A stretch of DNA of 64,000 nucleotides from an uncultured Eubacteriales bacterium (GTDB taxonomy: Bacteria; Bacillota; Clostridia; TANB77; CAG-508), in NCBI GenBank assembly GCA_949289635.1, contig CASEOS010000003.1, positions 28,811-92,810 of the forward strand, given 5' to 3'. Shown in pieces: positions 60,236-64,000 of the stretch. How positions within the stretch are numbered: the first letter of the stretch is position 1; every line of letters starts with the position of its first letter. The position numbers and the translations under genes are program-made. Below the pieces are notes generated by a model. It made no database searches and was not told the DNA's origin. It saw only the letters and a list, made by a program, of their open reading frames with translations.

Positions 60236-60950
60236 CTACGAATTTGAAAAATAACTAATGATTCCATTATAAATTCCCCAAGCTAACCTATTTTGATATT
60301 CATCTTCTTGTAATTGTTGCTCTTCTTGTGGATTAGAAAGGAATCCACATTCTACAATAGATATGGGGATTTCTACATGTTTCATAATATATACTGTATT
60401 TAATTTCATCGCAATTCTATGATTTTCTTTTTGAATACTTTGATTCAAATTATTTTGTATTTCTTCTGCTAAAACTTTACTTTGCTCATGATTGGTATTG
60501 AAAAATGTTTGCCAACCATTATATTGTTGTTCATTTATTTTATTTAGATGGATAGATACAAATATATCTGCTGAAGATTCATTTCCAATTTTTACACGAT
60601 TACGTATGTCTGAGATTTTTTTCTGTTTTAACGTTTTGGCATCTAAATCATAAATGGCATTTTCATCTGACCTTGTAAGAAGTACTGTACATCCTGATTG
60701 TTCTAAAAGCTGTTGTATTTTTAATACGATTTCTAAGTTAATTTGTGCTTCTGTTACTCCATGATCACCTTCTGCACCGCTCATCCGGTGTGCCATGTCC
60801 AGCATCTAATATTACCACTTTTTCTGAAACAGGTAATGTTGTAACTTGAACTGCATCCCCTATCTCTCTACTTTTTTTCGTTACACTTACATATGTTATA
60901 CTAATAGTTAACATCATAAATATCAGTACCATTCTTTTCAATCTATTCAT
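60236..60950 (-). pseudogene. cwlD: CwlD-like N-acetylmuramoyl-L-alanine amidase, frameshifted
   Basis: The gene is split by one extra base. The first frame (60765-60950) gives a membrane anchor and VVILDAGHGTPDE, then runs out of frame. The second (to 60236) continues GAEGDHGVTEAQINLEIVLK and contains the rest of the Amidase_3 domain: LLTRSDENAIYD, SADIFVSIHLN, VECGFLSNPQEE. Dropping the base at 60779 restores DAGHGTPDEGAEG and a single protein of about 237 residues. Zinc ligands (HG, E, H, E) are all present in the restored frame. CwlD works with PdaA on cortex muramic lactam; as read, it would be non-functional. A sequencing or assembly error is an alternative. Confidence 0.85.
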
Positions 60951-61018
60951 ACTTGCAAACTCCTAAAATATTTATTATCTCTATTTTAGTTTATTTCATA
61001 TTTCTTTTTTTAGAACAC

Positions 61019-61053
61019 AAAAAAACTTGAGTCTATTTTTCTTACTCAAGTTT
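61019..61053 (-). terminator. Terminator of the REC-GGDEF gene
   Basis: Stem AAAACTTGAGT/ACTCAAGTTTT around a 12-nt loop with a U-run on the minus strand. Confidence 0.75.
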
Positions 61054-61064
61054 TTTATTCCTAT

Positions 61065-61988
61065 TTATTTTCTTCTATCTACTGCATAACTACTACCCAT
61101 AACAGATTTCGCAGCATGTTTTACTTGTGCACCTACTTCACCAATTTCTAATATATTATGAAATCTTCCTGGGTCTGCCACTACCACACCTATGGAAAGT
61201 GATGTTAAAGGGAATTGCTCAATAATTCCTTTTCTATTTTCAACTTCTATATATCCTTTTTCTAAATCCTTTTCTGTAAAAAATTTTTTTACATTACCAT
61301 CAAAAATAGCCAATATTGTTTGACATATCTTTTCACAATTTGTTGATGGCACAATTGCTACAAAATCATCTCCACCAATATGTCCTACAAATGCTTCTTC
61401 CGTAAGGTCACTATGAACACCTTTTAGTATGGTTTCTGCTGTAAATTCTATAATTTGATCTCCTTTGACAAATCCATATACATCATTATATGCTTTAAAA
61501 TTGTCTAAATCTAAATATAATACAGAAAATGGTTCATTGTTAGAAATTCTCTTTTTCAATTCTGCATGTATCTGAACATTTCCTGGCAATCCTGTTAATG
61601 GACTTACCCTTCTGTTATTGGCTAGTAATCTATTTAGATTTTTTACTGTAAAATATAAGTATTCTTCATCAACAGGTTTTTTGATATAATATTCAATAGA
61701 CTCTCTCAATACTCTCATTCTATGTTCTTTATCATTGTTAGAAGAAACAACAATAACAGGTGTAATTTTGTTATCTTCATCTCGTCTAATTTGTTTACAA
61801 AGTCCTACTACATCTCTATCAATTGCATCTTCATTAATAATAATCAATGATGGAATATTTTTTAATGCAATATCAATTTGTTCTGATTTTACACTAATGA
61901 ACTTATAATCCTTATCTTCTTTGAATAATTCTCTAAAGATGACAATAGATGAATCATCATCATCTATAATATAAATTTCTTGTACCAT
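61065..61988 (-). CDS. Response regulator with GGDEF-type output domain
   Basis: The start is MVQEIYIIDDDDSS, with AAAGGGTG before it. The 307-residue protein has an N-terminal receiver-like domain (acidic IIDDDDSS at about 7-14, IIINEDAID near 55 where the phospho-Asp would be, and YIKKPVDEEY with the conserved Lys-Pro) and a C-terminal GGDEF domain (SPLTGLPGNVQIHAEL, VLYLDLDNFKAYND, GHIGGDDFVAIVPS). GGDDF instead of GGDEF is commonly tolerated. It may make c-di-GMP. It overlaps or abuts the CmpB-like permease gene (6 bp). Confidence 0.82.
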   Translation of the reverse strand: MVQEIYIIDDDDSSIVIFRELFKEDKDYKFISVKSEQIDIALKNIPSLIIINEDAIDRDVVGLCKQIRRDEDNKITPVIVVSSNNDKEHRMRVLRESIEYYIKKPVDEEYLYFTVKNLNRLLANNRRVSPLTGLPGNVQIHAELKKRISNNEPFSVLYLDLDNFKAYNDVYGFVKGDQIIEFTAETILKGVHSDLTEEAFVGHIGGDDFVAIVPSTNCEKICQTILAIFDGNVKKFFTEKDLEKGYIEVENRKGIIEQFPLTSLSIGVVVADPGRFHNILEIGEVGAQVKHAAKSVMGSSYAVDRRK

Positions 61989-61993
61989 ACTAT

Positions 61994-62779
61994 TCACCCT
62001 TTTTTTGTTTTTTTTATGTTTTTATGCTTAAATTCAATTTTCTTATTTAATATTTCAGTAAATTCCTTAGTATCGATTGCTGGGAAGGCTTTTTTCAATC
62101 TATATGCTCTTCTATATAGATGTTTAATTGTCCTATCTCTTCGTGTTTTTAAATTATTAATTAAATGCTGAAGATTATCATTTGCAGAAATTTTTTCTTT
62201 ATCTTTTAAGTCTGCTAATTTCTGCTTAATTTGTTCATTTATCTCTTCTATCTTTTCTAATGTAGCTTTTATATTCTTAACTTTAATAATACTAATAATA
62301 GCATCTATTAGTAATATCAATGCTATTATACTAGCAACGATAGCTACATACATAAAATCGATATATCCTAGTATTTGTATAATAAACGGATGTATATAAA
62401 TGATAAATAAAACTCCTAAAACTCCCCACGCTATAGAATTTGTTAGACAAATTCTGCCTTTGTAATTACATTTATGGTCTGAATAATCCCAATATTTCGT
62501 GTGAAATAATTTTTCTAAAAGAACACCTACCATATATTCCCAAAGAGTTAATATAATAACCGAAATAAAAAATAAAATAAAAATATTATTTTTAAATTGG
62601 TCTAAAAATAGTAGCATGATAATAGCACCAAATCCATATATTGGACAGAATGGTCCTATTAAAAATCCTGTATTGATTATTTTTCTTTCATAAATTGTTC
62701 TTACAACACTTTCGAAAATCCATCCTAAAAATGAATAAATTACAAAATATGTTAATAAATGAAAAAACGTATTATCCAT
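61994..62779 (-). CDS. Putative ABC-transporter-type permease (CmpB family)
   Basis: The 261-residue protein has about six membrane helices (about 7-25, 40-58, 65-85, 120-140, 145-170) and motifs of PF06541: FLGWIFESVVRTIYERKIIN, GPFCPIYGFGAI and WDYSDHKCNYKGRICL. Members are often annotated as putative ABC transporter permease, though no ATPase lies nearby and the role is unknown. A charged coiled-coil region and basic tail follow (about 175-261). It precedes the REC-GGDEF gene by 5 bp and follows the Ig-like protein, so they probably form a unit. Confidence 0.75.
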   Translation of the reverse strand: MDNTFFHLLTYFVIYSFLGWIFESVVRTIYERKIINTGFLIGPFCPIYGFGAIIMLLFLDQFKNNIFILFFISVIILTLWEYMVGVLLEKLFHTKYWDYSDHKCNYKGRICLTNSIAWGVLGVLFIIYIHPFIIQILGYIDFMYVAIVASIIALILLIDAIISIIKVKNIKATLEKIEEINEQIKQKLADLKDKEKISANDNLQHLINNLKTRRDRTIKHLYRRAYRLKKAFPAIDTKEFTEILNKKIEFKHKNIKKTKKG

Positions 62780-62802
62780 TTTCTCCCCTTAATCTATTTC
62801 CC

Positions 62803-62828
62803 TACATATAAAATTATATGTAGGGAAA
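62803..62828. repeat. Short inverted repeat between the Ig-like and CmpB genes
   Basis: CCCTACATATAA with its complement around a small loop, without a U-run; it could be a weak terminator or a processing site between two genes in one operon. Confidence 0.35.
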
Positions 62829-62838
62829 TCCTTGTTTT

Positions 62839-63774
62839 TTAACTATTTGTTTTATCTGCCATCTTTTTTACAGTATCAGAAGCGATTCCATCCACATTAT
62901 ATGCTGTAATAATTAATTTATTTTCATCATTATCATTTATTTTAATCTTATATTTTAATTCTTTTTCTCCATTTTCAACAGTGATATTTTTTTCCTCACC
63001 TCTAATATTTAATTCTACCCTATCTAATCCTGTTTCATCTGTAATCGTGATTAAATAATATTCTCCTGTATCATCTTTTTCCACTGTAACTGATGGTTTT
63101 GTAACACCCTTTACTTTTTGTTCTTTTGTGATTGTCTCATTGTTAACATCTACTAGGATAACTGTTAAATTATGTTCTCCCATTGGTATATCAATTTCTT
63201 GATCTGCTGTTGTTGCATTTATATCTATTCTTTGTTCTTCTTCATCATCCCATCTATATGTCATATATGCTATTTCTGTTTCATTTTCTGCTGTAATTTT
63301 TAATTTGCTTCCAGAAACAGCTAAATGAATAATTTCTTCTGCTGTAAATTCTCTTTGTGTAGAAAGTTCTTGTCCTTGTATATCAACTGCTTTTACATTT
63401 AATGTATTTGTTCCTCCAGGAATTTCTATTTCTTGTTCTATATATTTTCTTCCATTTCCTGTTATCGTTTGAACTTCATCATTATTCCAACTATATTCTA
63501 TCCTATCAATTGCTTTATCATGCGTAACTGTTAAAATAACAGCTGTACTATCTTCATTTAAAGCTTCTGTTATGACTGGTTTGGTTATTTCTGAATTATT
63601 TGCCTCGTTATCCCTATATATAGCATAAGAACCTGTTCCTATCATAAACACACCAAATACTAACATAGCTATTGCAAATACTCTAACAACTGTTTTAATA
63701 TCTGCTGGTCCACTACTTCTTTTTGATTTAGTCTTTTTTGTTGATGGATTACTTGTGGCTAAAATCTGATTCAT
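62839..63774 (-). CDS. Membrane-anchored protein with tandem Ig-like domains
   Basis: The start is MNQILATSNPSTK, with GAGGTGAAG before it. The 311-residue protein has a basic N-terminal region (KKTKSKRSSG), one membrane helix (about 29-50: VVRVFAIAMLVFGVFMIGTG) and an extracytoplasmic part of three Ig-like beta domains of 80-90 residues with repeated patterns such as ITKPVITEAL, then GGTNTLNVKAVD, MGEHNLTVILVD and NKLIITAYNVDG. Such proteins often bind cell wall or matrix, but I see no anchor motif. Function unknown. Confidence 0.65.
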   Translation of the reverse strand: MNQILATSNPSTKKTKSKRSSGPADIKTVVRVFAIAMLVFGVFMIGTGSYAIYRDNEANNSEITKPVITEALNEDSTAVILTVTHDKAIDRIEYSWNNDEVQTITGNGRKYIEQEIEIPGGTNTLNVKAVDIQGQELSTQREFTAEEIIHLAVSGSKLKITAENETEIAYMTYRWDDEEEQRIDINATTADQEIDIPMGEHNLTVILVDVNNETITKEQKVKGVTKPSVTVEKDDTGEYYLITITDETGLDRVELNIRGEEKNITVENGEKELKYKIKINDNDENKLIITAYNVDGIASDTVKKMADKTNS

Positions 63775-63848
63775 ACACTTCACCTCACTAGTCTATTTCA
63801 TGGAAAATTATACCATAACCGATTCTAATTGTAAAGAAATTTTAACAA

Positions 63849-63882
63849 TAAAATAGGACATCTTTTCATGTCCTATTTTTTT
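63849..63882 (-). terminator. Terminator of the partial gene at the right edge
   Basis: Stem AAAATAGGACA/TGTCCTATTTT with an 8-nt loop, 20 bp past the stop of the right-edge gene; U-rich on both strands, so it may be bidirectional. Confidence 0.6.
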
Positions 63883-63901
63883 ATTTTACCCCTTTTATTT
63901 T

Positions 63902-64000
63902 TTATATAACAAACTTCTTAATTAAGATTAATCCTCCTGCTAATGTTCCTAATACGGTAAATCCTAATACATAGTAGATTCTTTCTTGTCCTGTTTCTAT
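63902..64000 (-). CDS. C-terminal end of a cell-surface protein (partial)
   Basis: The last 32 codons of a gene that runs off the window. The end reads ETGQERIYYVLGFTVLGTLA, a hydrophobic helix, then KKFVI and stop. A TG motif followed by a hydrophobic segment and a short basic tail is the layout of sortase cell-wall anchors; the residues before TG are cut off or atypical, so this is tentative. It could also be a plain tail anchor. Confidence 0.45.
   Translation of the reverse strand: METGQERIYYVLGFTVLGTLAGGLILIKKFVI

Noticed and set aside
1..64000. CRISPR arrays, rRNA genes, IS transposases, prophage structural genes
   Set aside because: No regularly spaced direct repeats, rRNA signatures, DDE/Y1 transposase ORFs or phage head/tail genes were seen.

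Overview
The window is low-GC DNA from the chromosome of a spore-forming Firmicute, most likely one of the uncultured gut Clostridia. The evidence is the AT-rich coding sequence, strong Shine-Dalgarno sites, sigma-A promoters with 17-bp spacers, the sporulation genes (yqfC, yqfD, bofA/yaaL, a bofC-like gene, cwlD, pdaA-like deacetylases), a glmS ribozyme, CdaA, ClpE-type ATPase and an agr-type quorum-sensing locus. Genus cannot be fixed from sequence alone. Most genes lie on the minus strand. No rRNA, CRISPR array, IS transposase or complete prophage is visible.

Left edge (1-1.7 kb): an accessory patch of decayed genes (a frameshifted formylglycine-enzyme-like tail and a MazE-MazF chimera), a PD-(D/E)XK endonuclease gene, and a tRNA operon in which tRNA-Tyr(GUA) is interrupted by a group I intron in the anticodon loop. 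1.8-11.9 kb: a TetR plus acyl-CoA synthetase pair, a membrane metallopeptidase, the run yqfC-yqfD-unknown-ybeY-DUF3048-ylbF, and a PdaA-like deacetylase. 12.2-15.2 kb: a complete agr system laid out convergently, agrA-agrC on plus and agrB-agrD on minus, with a readable peptide precursor. 15.4-25.7 kb: pseudouridine synthase, a methyltransferase flanked by two related long hairpins, uvrC, a 969-residue unknown, hpt, and several tiny G+C-richer genes with their own promoters. 25.8-28.1 kb: glmS ribozyme and glmS.

28.1-40.1 kb: HAD phosphatase, bofA/yaaL, an orphan VirD4/TraG-like ATPase, a heavy-metal exporter, a DUF2651-like repeat protein, truA, cdaA, pdp, rnhB, a prepilin-like protein and an HtrA protease. 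40.3-40.6 kb is a 336-bp near-perfect palindrome. 40.6-49.7 kb holds clpE, pgsA, the bofC-like gene, comEC with a 3' frameshift, and an NlpC/P60 hydrolase. 49.8-53.6 kb is the most system-like accessory island: an XRE regulator, two HipA-like kinases separated by a small partner-like protein, and a catalytically degenerate Rpn-type nuclease relative. 53.7-64 kb returns to housekeeping and envelope genes: rluB, rluD, lspA, a tandem-OB SSB, a deacetylase, a frameshifted cwlD, a REC-GGDEF protein and cell-surface proteins.

Palindromic repeats whose loop carries GGGGACGG occur at 10.9, 29.7 and 45.7 kb and look like a REP/BIME family; related GGGAC palindromes occur at 33.3 and 40.3 kb. The four most notable items are the intron-bearing tRNA-Tyr beside a PD-(D/E)XK gene, the twin HipA-like kinase locus, the self-complementary repeat families, and the set of small G+C-richer genes with dedicated promoters and structured leaders.
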